A stretch of DNA of 37,585 nucleotides from JAFGPJ01 sp964439135 (GTDB taxonomy: Bacteria; Planctomycetota; Phycisphaerae; Sedimentisphaerales; Anaerobacaceae), in contig CAYTNN010000013.1 of NCBI GenBank assembly GCA_964439135.1, positions 1 to 37,585 on the forward strand. Direction: 5' to 3'. A program made the translations under genes and the position numbers. Below the pieces are notes generated by a model, which saw only the letters and a list, made by a program, of their open reading frames with translations, did not search any database and was not told the DNA's origin. Shown here one piece after another: positions 1 through 7,836 of this stretch (positions are counted from its first letter, which is position 1; the number at the start of each line of letters is the position of its first letter).

Positions 1-39
1 AATAAGGTCGTCAAAATGGGACTTCTTATATGAATCATT

Positions 40-810
40 TTGCGTTACTACTTAGGTGGATCTCACTTAGAAAAGGCCATTCTTTCATATTCTCGTCTCC
101 AAGGGGCAGATCTTGAATTGGCCACAGTGGATGATTGGACTTTAATTTATGAGCCTGAAATCAATGATAAGACAATCTTTAGATGCGTCGCTTTGGATAG
201 AGTTCGGATGGACGTGCCGACGAAGCAGCTTCTGGAATACAATATCCGGCGGAAGAACTGGGAGGTTTGGTATGTTGATGAGAATGAGCCAATCCGGGAT
301 GGAGTTTACATTTTCTCTAACAAGAAGATAAGACTCAAGACGAACAAAATTCTCACGTGGCTGGTTCGCAAGTTCTGGGAGATAAGCGACTATGGTATAT
401 CCACCAAGGGTATCATAAAGACCTTCTTCAAGTGGGCATTGGTTTTTGCAATTGTCTATTATGTTTGGGGTTGTATTGACTATCATCTTGTGGGCATCGA
501 GGACAGCCCGGGTATCGTCAGCAACTTATTTGTGCTCGAAGATAATCAACAAGCGGTGCCAGGCTGGTTGGTGCCAATTCGGGCCGTTTACTTCTCCATC
601 GTTACAATGACGACATTAGGCTTCGGTGATATGTATGCAAGCGCCCACAGTTTGTGGCGAGGATTATTAGGCCACATATTGCTGGCGATTCAAGTGATTT
701 TGGGTTATGTTCTTCTGGGTGCATTGGTGACGCGTTTTGCAGTATTATTTACGGCCGGTGGGCCGGCGGGGAAATTTGCAGATGGTCAGCACGCTAAAAC
801 CGTGGCCTGA
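40..810 (+). CDS. Pentapeptide-repeat potassium-channel-like membrane protein, 5'-incomplete and probably frameshifted
   Basis: The C-terminal half is a two-helix ion channel module of the Ion_trans_2 type: a first membrane segment near residues 129-146, a pore helix, the selectivity-filter signature TTLGFGD near 191-197, and a second membrane segment near 207-238. The short N-terminal part has leucines every fifth residue (HLEK AILSY SRLQG ADLE), typical of pentapeptide repeats. The open frame is closed upstream by TGA at 31-33 and only a TTG at 40 is available as start, without a ribosome binding site. The +2 frame upstream of about 48 keeps the pentapeptide phase, so the gene most likely starts before the window and carries a one-base frameshift. 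It is a close paralog of the next gene. Channel class is clear; ion selectivity and ligand are inferred. Confidence 0.75.
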   Translation: MRYYLGGSHLEKAILSYSRLQGADLELATVDDWTLIYEPEINDKTIFRCVALDRVRMDVPTKQLLEYNIRRKNWEVWYVDENEPIRDGVYIFSNKKIRLKTNKILTWLVRKFWEISDYGISTKGIIKTFFKWALVFAIVYYVWGCIDYHLVGIEDSPGIVSNLFVLEDNQQAVPGWLVPIRAVYFSIVTMTTLGFGDMYASAHSLWRGLLGHILLAIQVILGYVLLGALVTRFAVLFTAGGPAGKFADGQHAKTVA

Positions 811-879
811 GCAGATTAATAGGCTTCTTTGGGCCTGGTTTTAACTCTCGGCAAACAGGCGAATCTAACAGGTACAAAA

Positions 880-1926
880 ATGAACGAATCGAACTTAGGA
901 ACCGATAAGCTTAAAGACCAGCGTCGTTTCAGCCAGCAGCAGTACGACATGCTAAAGCGCTGCTCCGAAAAGAAGGATATGACAGAGTGGAACGAGTGGC
1001 GAAACAACAACCCGGCACAGGATGTTCTTCTGGAAGGGGCCGATCTTAAAGACTGTTGGCTAAGAGGTGTGCTTTTGAACACGAAGGGGTCTTCGCATTT
1101 TAGCGGAGAAGTCCATCTGGAGGGCGCAATTCTCACTCGTGCCCATCTGATAGATGCGAATTTCGAGTGTTCCCGTATGGAGTCCGCGCAACTGTACGCA
1201 GCCGACCTGACGAGGAGCAGGTTCTGGCTCGCGCATCTGGAAGAAGCATTTCTTAATGATTCGTGTTTGGAAGAGGCCCAGCTCAACAGTTCCTACTTGA
1301 AAGGCGCGATATTTTACCATGCCTGCGTGAAAAGCGTCAAGTTCTCGTCAGCCATCGTTGACAGCGGGACGTCATTATGGGGGCTGAAGGTCAATCGTCA
1401 GAACGGAAATCGTAAAGGCACGAATTTCACCGGCGTCGGGCTGGAAAACGTACGCATAGACCCCGGCACAAAACAGCTTCTGGAATATAATATCAGGCGG
1501 ATGAACTGGGAGGATTGGTATAAAGAACACTTCTGGCTCAAATGGCTCGTCAAACCGTTCTGGTGGATAAGCGATTACGGACTTCGAACGTGGAGAACGA
1601 TCGTGACGTTTTTTTTGTTGGCATTTCTGTTCGCATTGATATATTGGCTGTGGCCGAACTGTGTTATGGTCAATCGTGAAGTGGGTGACGTTCGAGGACT
1701 GTGGCAATCATTGTATTTCTCGGTGGTTACCATGACAACACTGGGATTTGGTGACATCGCGGCGAATCCCGACAGTTGGATCGGCCAAACGTTATTGATG
1801 CTGCAGGTGATTTTAGGTTATGTTCTATTAGGTGCGTTGGTGACGGGTTTTGCGGTATTGTTTACGGCCGGTGGGCCGGCAGGGAAATTTGCAAATGAAA
1901 AAGAAAAAGAAGACAAAAAAAAGTAA
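880..1926 (+). CDS. Pentapeptide-repeat two-transmembrane potassium-channel-like protein
   Basis: About 348 residues from ATG 880; a TTG at 829 would add 17 residues but lies closer to the previous stop and looks less natural. Residues about 48-160 are degenerate pentapeptide repeats (for example GADLK, AILTR, ANFEC, AQLYA, ADLTR), which form a right-handed beta-helix in known families. After a linker containing LLEYNIRRMNWEDWY, shared with the upstream paralog, come a membrane helix near 240-258, a pore loop with TTLGFGD near 286-292 and a second helix near 300-330. This is the Ion_trans_2 layout of potassium channels, expected in the inner membrane as a tetramer. The lysine-rich C terminus overlaps the start of the DUF6398 gene by 32 bases, so translation of the two is probably coupled. 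What the repeat domain senses is unknown. Confidence 0.85.
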   Translation: MNESNLGTDKLKDQRRFSQQQYDMLKRCSEKKDMTEWNEWRNNNPAQDVLLEGADLKDCWLRGVLLNTKGSSHFSGEVHLEGAILTRAHLIDANFECSRMESAQLYAADLTRSRFWLAHLEEAFLNDSCLEEAQLNSSYLKGAIFYHACVKSVKFSSAIVDSGTSLWGLKVNRQNGNRKGTNFTGVGLENVRIDPGTKQLLEYNIRRMNWEDWYKEHFWLKWLVKPFWWISDYGLRTWRTIVTFFLLAFLFALIYWLWPNCVMVNREVGDVRGLWQSLYFSVVTMTTLGFGDIAANPDSWIGQTLLMLQVILGYVLLGALVTGFAVLFTAGGPAGKFANEKEKEDKKK

Positions 1927-2569
1927 AAGAAGAACAGATGATATTCGTAATCAGGCCTTCGATGCGATGGGGCAAATTCTTGAGCTGATAAATGCCTTCT
2001 GCCTGAATCATCTCAATGAAGAATATTGCGAGTTGTGCGAAGACCTTACATGGGCTGCTTTTGAAGAGGATTTGCCATTCGAAAAGGGCAAGCCGGCCGG
2101 TTGGGCCAGCGGGATAGTTCATGCTATCGGCTTTATCAATTTCCTCCAGGATCCCAGCCAGTCGCCTCATATGACCTCAGCCCAATTGGCCGACGGATTC
2201 GGAGTCTCGCAGCAGACGATGCAGAACAAATCAAAAATCATTCGCGACGAGTTCGACCTGATGCAAATGGATCCGGAATGGTGCCTGCCCTCAATGATCG
2301 GGGACAACCCGATGGTGTGGATGCTGGAGGTCGACGGAATCTTTATAGATGCCCGCACCGCCCCGCTCGAATTTCAGCAGGAGGCGTACCGGCTGGGATT
2401 GATTCCATATATCCCCGGCGAGAATTTGCAGCAGGAACCTGAGCAGCAACCCGGCACCGGGGCAAGGATTATAGAATTTCCTTCCGGACGCAACAACACA
2501 CCTGATTCACAACCTGCTCAGAAGGAAAAGGATGAAGGCCCCAGCCTCTTCGAGGGATTAGAAGGATAA
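1895..2569 (+). CDS. DUF6398 domain protein with lysine-rich N terminus
   Basis: 224 residues from ATG 1895, chosen because AGGGA lies about nine bases upstream and the family homology begins only after the basic stretch MKKKKKTKKSKRR. The central part (FCLNHLNEEYCELCEDL, then PAGWASGIVHAIGFINFL) matches my recollection of the DUF6398 family, whose function is not known. It includes a helix-turn-helix-like segment (TSAQLADGFGVSQQTMQNKS) around residue 100, so nucleic acid binding is possible. The C terminus is proline and glutamine rich and looks disordered. The start overlaps the upstream channel gene in another frame. An adjacent imperfect hairpin at 2578-2612 may end the transcript. Family assignment is fairly sure, function is not. 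Confidence 0.75.
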   Translation: MKKKKKTKKSKRRTDDIRNQAFDAMGQILELINAFCLNHLNEEYCELCEDLTWAAFEEDLPFEKGKPAGWASGIVHAIGFINFLQDPSQSPHMTSAQLADGFGVSQQTMQNKSKIIRDEFDLMQMDPEWCLPSMIGDNPMVWMLEVDGIFIDARTAPLEFQQEAYRLGLIPYIPGENLQQEPEQQPGTGARIIEFPSGRNNTPDSQPAQKEKDEGPSLFEGLEG

Positions 2570-2577
2570 GCAGCGAG

Positions 2578-2612
2578 CAGCATCAAGCACAATATTGCTT
2601 TGCTTAATGCTG
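2578..2612. terminator. Imperfect hairpin between convergent genes
   Basis: CAGCATCAAGCA at 2578-2589 pairs with TGCTTAATGCTG at 2601-2612 with one A-C mismatch, leaving an 11-base loop. It lies just after the DUF6398 stop and before the convergent DUF368 gene end. There is no clear run of T on either side, so termination is only suggested by position. Confidence 0.4.
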
Positions 2613-2674
2613 GCTCTCAAAATCCGGCTCACAGGCTCGTTAAGTTTTGCATGTTACAGGCAATCGAAGAGTTC

Positions 2675-3574
2675 TCAATTTTTTTCGACGGCCTGCGATT
2701 TTCTTTCGTAGATTTTTTTATATCTTCCCAGAAGAACCACTAACGATCCACCCAGCAGGCACCAAAAGACCATAATAAGAACATTCGATACGTCTAAAGT
2801 AGTTGTTTCGACAATCTTTTTTAAAGGTGTGCCCAATGCCCCGATTACAAGGCCGAGCAGTATATAAAGCGTCCTGCATTTGTTCCTCTTGAAAAGAAAC
2901 GATACGATCCTCGAAATAGTAAAAGCGCCCAGTGACGCTCCCGCGGCAAATACCAGGAAATAACCGATATTATTTCGAAGATCATTCAAAACGCCAACCA
3001 TAAACTCGTACAAGCCCATAATCAACAATATGAAAGCCCCCGAGATGCCCGGCAGGAACATGGCGTTGATAGCACAAAAGCCGCCCAGGAAAACATATCC
3101 CAGGCTCGGCGTCACCGTCAAAGGTACGAGCATCGAAGAGACAATGCCCAATATCAATCCCAGAACACAAAACAGAATATTTTTCGTGCTGTGATTCTCG
3201 ATATGTTCGAAGATTGTTTTCGAAGATGCCAGAATCAAGCCGATAAAGAAAGATAAAGTATAAGCAAAATATTCCTCCATAAGGAACTTGATGACTCTCG
3301 AAGCTACTAAAAAAGCACTGGCAATACCCAGCAGGAGAATCGTCAGGAAAACCAAATCTAATTTTTTAATGTCCTCTTTCAAGCTGTCGCTTTTTCTGGT
3401 AATCGGATACGTGATGATATCGTAAACTAATTTCAGCGAGAAACCTTTTACCGAATTTATCAACCGGGCGTAAATCCCGGTTATAAAAGCGATAGTACCG
3501 CCTGAAATGCCGGGTATTATGTCGCAGATACCCATTAAGAAACCTTTTAGATATATTAAAATCTTATCTTTCAT
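2675..3574 (-). CDS. popT: DUF368 family membrane protein, undecaprenyl-phosphate translocase (PopT-type)
   Basis: 299 residues, strongly hydrophobic, with about eight predicted membrane segments. The N terminus KGFLMGICDIIPGISGGTIA and the later FLPGISGAFILLIMGLYE carry the paired PGxSG motifs of the DUF368 family. Members of this family have been shown to recycle undecaprenyl phosphate across the cytoplasmic membrane for cell wall and surface polymer synthesis. Start ATG at 3574 follows directly from the family N terminus. The gene stands alone on the minus strand, convergent with the DUF6398 gene and divergent from the AMMECR1 gene. Full family length, nothing missing. The family call is firm; the exact lipid substrate here is taken from the family. 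Confidence 0.85.
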   Translation of the reverse strand: MKDKILIYLKGFLMGICDIIPGISGGTIAFITGIYARLINSVKGFSLKLVYDIITYPITRKSDSLKEDIKKLDLVFLTILLLGIASAFLVASRVIKFLMEEYFAYTLSFFIGLILASSKTIFEHIENHSTKNILFCVLGLILGIVSSMLVPLTVTPSLGYVFLGGFCAINAMFLPGISGAFILLIMGLYEFMVGVLNDLRNNIGYFLVFAAGASLGAFTISRIVSFLFKRNKCRTLYILLGLVIGALGTPLKKIVETTTLDVSNVLIMVFWCLLGGSLVVLLGRYKKIYERKSQAVEKN

Positions 3575-3692
3575 TTTCGTATTCTATTCCTATTGCACTT
3601 TCAAGTATTTGGAAATTCCGTAATGGCATGTTCTATTGTAAAACGGTCGGCACTTCAAGCTAAATTGTTATCTCTCGCTTTTTAAAGAACTA

Positions 3693-3720
3693 TTGATTGG
3701 TGGATTGCCTGTGGTAAAAT
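3693..3720 (+). promoter_or_regulatory. Candidate sigma70-type promoter for the AMMECR1 gene
   Basis: TTGATT at 3693-3698 and TAAAAT at 3715-3720 are separated by 16 bases, close to the consensus -35 and -10 boxes. Transcription would begin just before the hairpin at 3734-3752 and about 45 bases before the ATG at 3773. Assigned by consensus only. Confidence 0.4.
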
Positions 3721-3733
3721 GGCGGAATTAAAA

Positions 3734-3752
3734 CCCCCGGTGGAACCGGGGG
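3734..3752 (+). promoter_or_regulatory. GC-rich hairpin in the 5' untranslated region
   Basis: CCCCCGGT at 3734-3741 and ACCGGGGG at 3745-3752 form a perfect 8-base-pair stem with a GGA loop, 20 bases before the ATG at 3773. It would sit close to the 5' end of the mRNA if the upstream promoter is real. It may protect the transcript, tune translation, or be a short dispersed palindromic repeat. No T-run follows. Confidence 0.5.
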
Positions 3753-3772
3753 CTAAATATTGAGATTTTATT

Positions 3773-4333
3773 ATGAACGATCAACAAAAACAAACACTCC
3801 TTAAAGTCGCCCGCGATACCGTCGAGGCGGTAATAATGCGACAGAAAATCACGACGCCCGAATCGGACGATCCAGAACTGAACGCTCCGTGCGGCTGCTT
3901 CGTGACATTGAAGAACTGCAACCGGTTGCGCGGCTGCATCGGCCAATTCACCTCGGATAGTCCTCTGATCGAATTAGTTGCCGAGATGGCGAAGGCCTCA
4001 GCCACCGGCGACCCGCGTTTTCTCGCCGATCCGATCACAATCCGGGAGCTGGAGAATTTGGACGTTGAGATTTCAGTCCTCTCGCCGCTGAAGAAAACCG
4101 ATGATCCGCTGAGCCTCCGCTTGGGCGTTGACGGTATCTATATAAAAAGAGGCCATGCTTCCGGCTGCTTTTTGCCCCAGGTCGCCACCGAGACCGGCTG
4201 GAGCAAAGAGGAATTTCTTTCCTACTGCTGCGCTCATAAAGCGGGCCTCGCCGCCGACGCCTGGAAAGATCCGCAAACGCAAGTCAATCTCTTTACCGCC
4301 GAAGTGTTCGGAGCGGACTTCAAGGACATATAG
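3773..4333 (+). CDS. AMMECR1 domain protein (AmmeMemoRadiSam system protein A-like)
   Basis: 186 residues, the whole usual length of a bacterial AMMECR1 protein. The hallmark LRGCIG is present within NCNRLRGCIGQF near residue 48, followed by the expected LVAEMAKASATGDPRF and VEISVLSPL blocks and a C-terminal GWSKEEFLSYCCAHKAGL helix. The biochemical role of this family is still unsettled; it is often found with a Memo-like protein and a radical SAM enzyme, neither of which is in the window. Cytosolic, no signal peptide. The upstream leader has a strong hairpin. The ribosome binding site is weak. Confidence 0.85.
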   Translation: MNDQQKQTLLKVARDTVEAVIMRQKITTPESDDPELNAPCGCFVTLKNCNRLRGCIGQFTSDSPLIELVAEMAKASATGDPRFLADPITIRELENLDVEISVLSPLKKTDDPLSLRLGVDGIYIKRGHASGCFLPQVATETGWSKEEFLSYCCAHKAGLAADAWKDPQTQVNLFTAEVFGADFKDI

Positions 4334-4578
4334 TTTTTAAGCGAGAGACTCCGGCAGTAAATCTTCAACAGTTCACGGGCATCATTCGCATCCGGCCGGC
4401 CATTAGTTTAGACGAAAAATACTGCCCTCGTGGACAAAATATTTTGGATTTACCGCTATTTACTGCCGATGGTAAAAACAGTGAGGAGTTTAGGATGCGA
4501 TTCTTGATTTAACTTAATCCCGGCAAGGCGGAGGATTGCCGGTTTAAATGCCCTGACCGTTCGTTTGGAGGAAGGTTT
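4334..4578. other. Intergenic region with a distant inverted repeat
   Basis: No gene seen. CGGCAGTAAAT at 4352-4362 is repeated in inverse orientation as ATTTACTGCCG at 4458-4468, 95 bases apart. The stretch ends with GGAGGAAGG, the ribosome binding site for the gene at 4579. Confidence 0.4.
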
Positions 4579-5628
4579 GTGCTGAGAAAGTCTACGCTGA
4601 TTTTGATCATCGCAATTGTCTGCCTTGCCGGCCGTCAGTCCGATAGAATCGAGGCCGGAGAAGCCGGTGCCGAGCAGCAAGATGTCCGTGCCGGGATGAT
4701 CGAATATTTACGGCAGCAGAATCCGCCGGAACTAAAGGCGGTTGAAGTCTGGAACAATCGGTACGGCCCGGGTCTGAAACTGACTACCGCCCACTATGAG
4801 ATTTTCACGACACTGTTAGAGCCTTCGATGCTTCGGCATAGCAGCGGATTAATCGAGTCGGCATATAAGGCCTATAATCTTCAATTGCCCGAACCGATCG
4901 AGACAAAAACAAAGTTCACTATTTATCTTTTCGCCGACCGCCGGCAGTGGGAGGATTTCACGAATAACTTCGCCGGCGAGCAGGCGGCAATCTTCCGCCG
5001 GATAAAGGCCGGCGCGTATTGCCATAACGGCGTGTGCGTTGCGTACGATATCGGCAGCGAACGCACTTTTTCCGTTCTGGCCCATGAGGGATGGCACCAG
5101 TTCAGCAGCAGGCATTTCAAGTTTCGCCTGCCGAGCTGGCTCGACGAAGGCGTTGCAATGTTATTCGAGACACAGGCGGCCGGGGACGGGACATTTGATT
5201 TTGAGCCGGCCAAAAACGCTTATCGACTGGATGCGCTGAAAAAGACGATGTCAAAAGATAAAATGCTGCCGCTAAGAAAATTGATCGCGACAACCCCCGG
5301 CGACGTGCTCGCGACCGATCAGACCGAAGCGGTAATGGGTTTCTACAGCCAGTCTTACGCCCTGATACGTTTTCTGCGTGAAACCGGGGGCGGCGAAAGG
5401 CTGGGTGATTATCGCCGATTGCTCGCGGACGGCCTGCGGGGAGAATGGCCGCTTGATGAGGTGAGCAAGAAAATCGCCGCCGATAGAAATATCCCCCGAA
5501 ATATCCTCTGGAATCATCTCGTTAGTCTGGTATTATTTCACGAGTATATCGGCGATGATTATGAGCCGGTCGAGAAAGAATACCTGGCCTTCTGCCGGCA
5601 AATTGTCGCTGATGAGCCAAAGCAATAA
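4579..5628 (+). CDS. Secreted DUF1570-type metalloprotease-like protein (gluzincin fold)
   Basis: 349 residues starting at GTG 4579, preceded at 4567-4575 by GGAGGAAGG, an excellent ribosome binding site. The N terminus (LRKSTLILIIAIVCLAG) is a signal peptide or anchor. HEGWH near residues 169-173 is an HExxH zinc motif and WLDEG near 187-191 supplies the downstream glutamate, matching gluzincin peptidases such as the DUF1570 family common in planctomycetes. The protein is expected outside the cytoplasmic membrane. It precedes maf by 45 bases and may share its transcript. Substrate unknown; peptidase activity is inferred from the motif. Confidence 0.75.
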   Translation: MLRKSTLILIIAIVCLAGRQSDRIEAGEAGAEQQDVRAGMIEYLRQQNPPELKAVEVWNNRYGPGLKLTTAHYEIFTTLLEPSMLRHSSGLIESAYKAYNLQLPEPIETKTKFTIYLFADRRQWEDFTNNFAGEQAAIFRRIKAGAYCHNGVCVAYDIGSERTFSVLAHEGWHQFSSRHFKFRLPSWLDEGVAMLFETQAAGDGTFDFEPAKNAYRLDALKKTMSKDKMLPLRKLIATTPGDVLATDQTEAVMGFYSQSYALIRFLRETGGGERLGDYRRLLADGLRGEWPLDEVSKKIAADRNIPRNILWNHLVSLVLFHEYIGDDYEPVEKEYLAFCRQIVADEPKQ

Positions 5629-5673
5629 AAACAATACAAGATTCCGCCCGAAGGCGCAGCATAGGAAAAATAA

Positions 5674-6285
5674 ATGCCTGAAAAAAATCCAGCACCTGTA
5701 ATTTTAGCATCGGCCTCACCTCGGCGCAGGCAGTTAATGTCCGACGCCGGCTACGAATTTACAGTTGTGCTGCCGGAAGTCGACGAATCGGCTTTTAAAA
5801 CGAACGATGCAGATCCCGTCGAATACGCTGAACGGCTGGCGCTGGCCAAGGCGAAAAGTGTCGCCCGCAAGTACCCGGCATCATTTGTAATCGGCGCCGA
5901 TACTATCGTGGATTTCCGAGGCCGGATCATCGGCAAAGCCGCCGATGCCAAAGAGGCCGAGCAAATTACCGGAAAACTCTTCAGCGCTCCTCATAAGGTA
6001 ATCACCGGCGTGGCAATTGTCAGGCTCAGCGACGGCACGGAGCTGGTACAGAGTGACATCACGACCGTTTATCCCAGGAAAATGACGCCCGGGCAAATCG
6101 CCGACCACATCAAAGGCGGCTCTTGGCGGGACAAGGCCGGCGCGTACGCCATACAGGAGACCGGCGACGAATTCGTCGAAAAAATCGAGGGCAGCCTGAC
6201 AAACGTAATGGGCCTGCCGATGGAACTGCTCGAATCTCTCCTTGCCGGACTGAATGTACAGGCCAGAAGAAAGCAAAAAGATTAG
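5674..6285 (+). CDS. maf: Maf family nucleoside triphosphate pyrophosphatase
   Basis: 203 residues. The N-terminal ILASASPRRRQLM and the later VIGADTIVDFRGRIIGKA and WRDKAGAYAIQ blocks are the conserved Maf signatures, including the arginines that bind the phosphate chain and the aspartate of the metal site. Maf proteins hydrolyse dTTP/UTP or modified nucleotides to the monophosphate and pyrophosphate, acting as house-cleaning enzymes, and some delay septum formation. Cytosolic. The start ATG at 5674 agrees with the family N terminus. The usual length is about 190-200 residues, so it is complete. Substrate subclass (YhdE or YceF type) is not decided. Confidence 0.92.
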   Translation: MPEKNPAPVILASASPRRRQLMSDAGYEFTVVLPEVDESAFKTNDADPVEYAERLALAKAKSVARKYPASFVIGADTIVDFRGRIIGKAADAKEAEQITGKLFSAPHKVITGVAIVRLSDGTELVQSDITTVYPRKMTPGQIADHIKGGSWRDKAGAYAIQETGDEFVEKIEGSLTNVMGLPMELLESLLAGLNVQARRKQKD

Positions 6286-6503
6286 CTTTCCCATGCGGTT
6301 CTCTGCTCTTGTATGGACGATGCGTAAAATCTTTTCCGGATATTATCCCTGACAGCAAGGCGGCCAATCTGGTGTAAGTAGAACGGTAAGCATCTGTAGT
6401 TTTTCACCCTCGCAGCAGACGAAGTTACTATAGCTTGTTCGAGATTTTAATCAAGGTGATGCACAGGTAATCCGGGACGTTTACCGTGATCCGAGGCGTT
6501 TTT
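6286..6503. other. Intergenic region between convergent genes, nothing recognised
   Basis: This stretch lies between maf and the end of the minus-strand secreted protein gene. I see no hairpin with a T-run, no RNA gene and no convincing small gene. If the downstream gene ends at 6619 in its corrected frame, the gene-free stretch is 6286-6618. Confidence 0.4.
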
Positions 6504-7451
6504 TCATCGGTTTGATTGATGACGTCCGTTGTAAACATTACGCTTACAACTTTTTACTGATGATATAATTGGATTTCTATTTCTGCAATTCCGAACGGGC
6601 CGGATATCCCTGGAGAATCTATTTATTAGACTTCTTCGACAACACGGGACGATCCGTACTTCATCGCTTCCTTCGATTAGAACTCCTTGGGTTGTCTGGC
6701 CTGTCAAGGTGGCTTCTGTGCTGTCCTGATCCAGGTTCAAATCCTGTGTCCTGAAGTGGAACATCATATCATCGTCGCCGTCGTCATCGACATCTTTGAG
6801 CTTCCAGCATACGGGCGCGGCTCCGGCGAATTGTACTGTGGCCGGATCAACCGTACCGGCATCGAAATCATCCGTCGTTAAAACCGCGACCGGCACGACT
6901 CCCCTTGATTTGAGATTGATGTTGTTTTTATCACTGCCGGGCTTGATATCAATCGTCACCTCGCTCGTTATCCCGGTATCAGGATACTGCAGATAAATCG
7001 GTACATCGCTAATAAACCACAGATAAATGGGATCTCCGTTTCCATAGATACCTGTCAATATTCCGCCGTCATAGGGATCGACACTGAACTGTGTCGCCGA
7101 TGGGTCGAGAGGAACACCGTCCAGCGCAAAGTCCATACCGTAGACCGTTACGACCGGGCTTGGCTCGCCTGTGTAAAGCCCTACGAAAAAACCATCGCCT
7201 ATCTCACCGCCGTAGACGTTGACCGTGCAGCCGGTATAGGCATAAACTCCATAATCCACATAGGCCCCCGGATATAAATTCGCCGTCCCAAGCACCTCCA
7301 GAAAATTGTCCTCAATGACGTAGTCGATATCGGCGATTTCATCTACGTCAACAAACTGGGCACCGCACGGCGAAGCGCACAGCAAAATCGCCAGAATAAA
7401 ACATGCAATTGCTGTTAGTTTGACTCTATGGCTACTTTCCTGCCTTTCCAT
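6504..7451 (-). CDS. Secreted protein with a planctomycete-type extracellular domain, probable C-terminal frameshift
   Basis: Start ATG at 7451 is favoured over the TTG at 7469 because GGAGGTGG lies at the right distance upstream. A signal peptide (KLTAIACFILAILLCASPCGA) is followed by a domain of about 130 residues shared with the next gene (NLYPGAYVDYGVYAY, VVTVYGMDFALDG, LTGIYGNGDPIYLWFISD). Next comes a beta-sandwich-like unit (VTIDIKPGSDKNNINLKSRG, then VDDDGDDDMMFHF) that normally ends soon after VRIVP. Here 46 unrelated basic residues follow, read from a frame that looks non-coding. A missing base near 6645 would restore the ending VLSKKSNK and a stop at 6619-6621. Exported; function unknown, surface or adhesion role is a guess. 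Confidence 0.6.
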   Translation of the reverse strand: MERQESSHRVKLTAIACFILAILLCASPCGAQFVDVDEIADIDYVIEDNFLEVLGTANLYPGAYVDYGVYAYTGCTVNVYGGEIGDGFFVGLYTGEPSPVVTVYGMDFALDGVPLDPSATQFSVDPYDGGILTGIYGNGDPIYLWFISDVPIYLQYPDTGITSEVTIDIKPGSDKNNINLKSRGVVPVAVLTTDDFDAGTVDPATVQFAGAAPVCWKLKDVDDDGDDDMMFHFRTQDLNLDQDSTEATLTGQTTQGVLIEGSDEVRIVPCCRRSLINRFSRDIRPVRNCRNRNPIISSVKSCKRNVYNGRHQSNR

Positions 7452-7471
7452 AGGTCCACCTCCCCCCAAAA

Positions 7472-7749
7472 TAGAGCTTCCTGGTTTTCTATTAACGAGA
7501 TAATATCAATTAAAACACCGTATCGGAGGCGGTTGTGTAAGTTCCAGCCCTAAAAGCTGTGATGAAAGAAATGTCCCTGCAGAACGGCTCATCAAACAAT
7601 CCCCCCCTTGCAAAAAGATATTGTCTATATAAACAATACGGAATAATCCGGCTAAAACAAACTGTAATTTCCTAATAATTTAATTCTGCACACAGACCGG
7701 AATTACTATAGGACCAACAAAGCATAATTTGGAAATAAACAGAAAATGC
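7472..7749. other. Intergenic region upstream of the secreted protein gene
   Basis: AT-rich stretch between the two paralogous secreted-protein genes on the minus strand. It should hold the promoter of the downstream gene (start 7451). I see no RNA gene or open frame with coding character. The hairpin at 7750-7782 bounds it. Confidence 0.35.
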
Positions 7750-7782
7750 AAAGGGCTGTAAGCATAATGCTTACAGCCCTTT
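7750..7782 (-). terminator. Rho-independent terminator of the PKD-domain secreted protein gene
   Basis: AAAGGGCTGTAAGC at 7750-7763 and GCTTACAGCCCTTT at 7769-7782 form a perfect 14-base-pair stem with an ATAAT loop. On the minus strand it lies about 55 bases after the stop at 7837 and is followed by a T-rich tail (TTTGCATTTTCTG), as expected for an intrinsic terminator. No T-run follows on the plus strand. Confidence 0.75.
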
Positions 7783-7836
7783 CGAAACCGAATCAAGTGC
7801 ACAAGCGGTACTTTGAAACGTCCTGTGCAGCATTCG

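Noticed and set aside
6675..6750. tRNA-like T arm (GGTTCAAATCC) on the plus strand
   Set aside because: No matching acceptor, D or anticodon stems can be drawn around it, and it lies inside the minus-strand secreted-protein frame.
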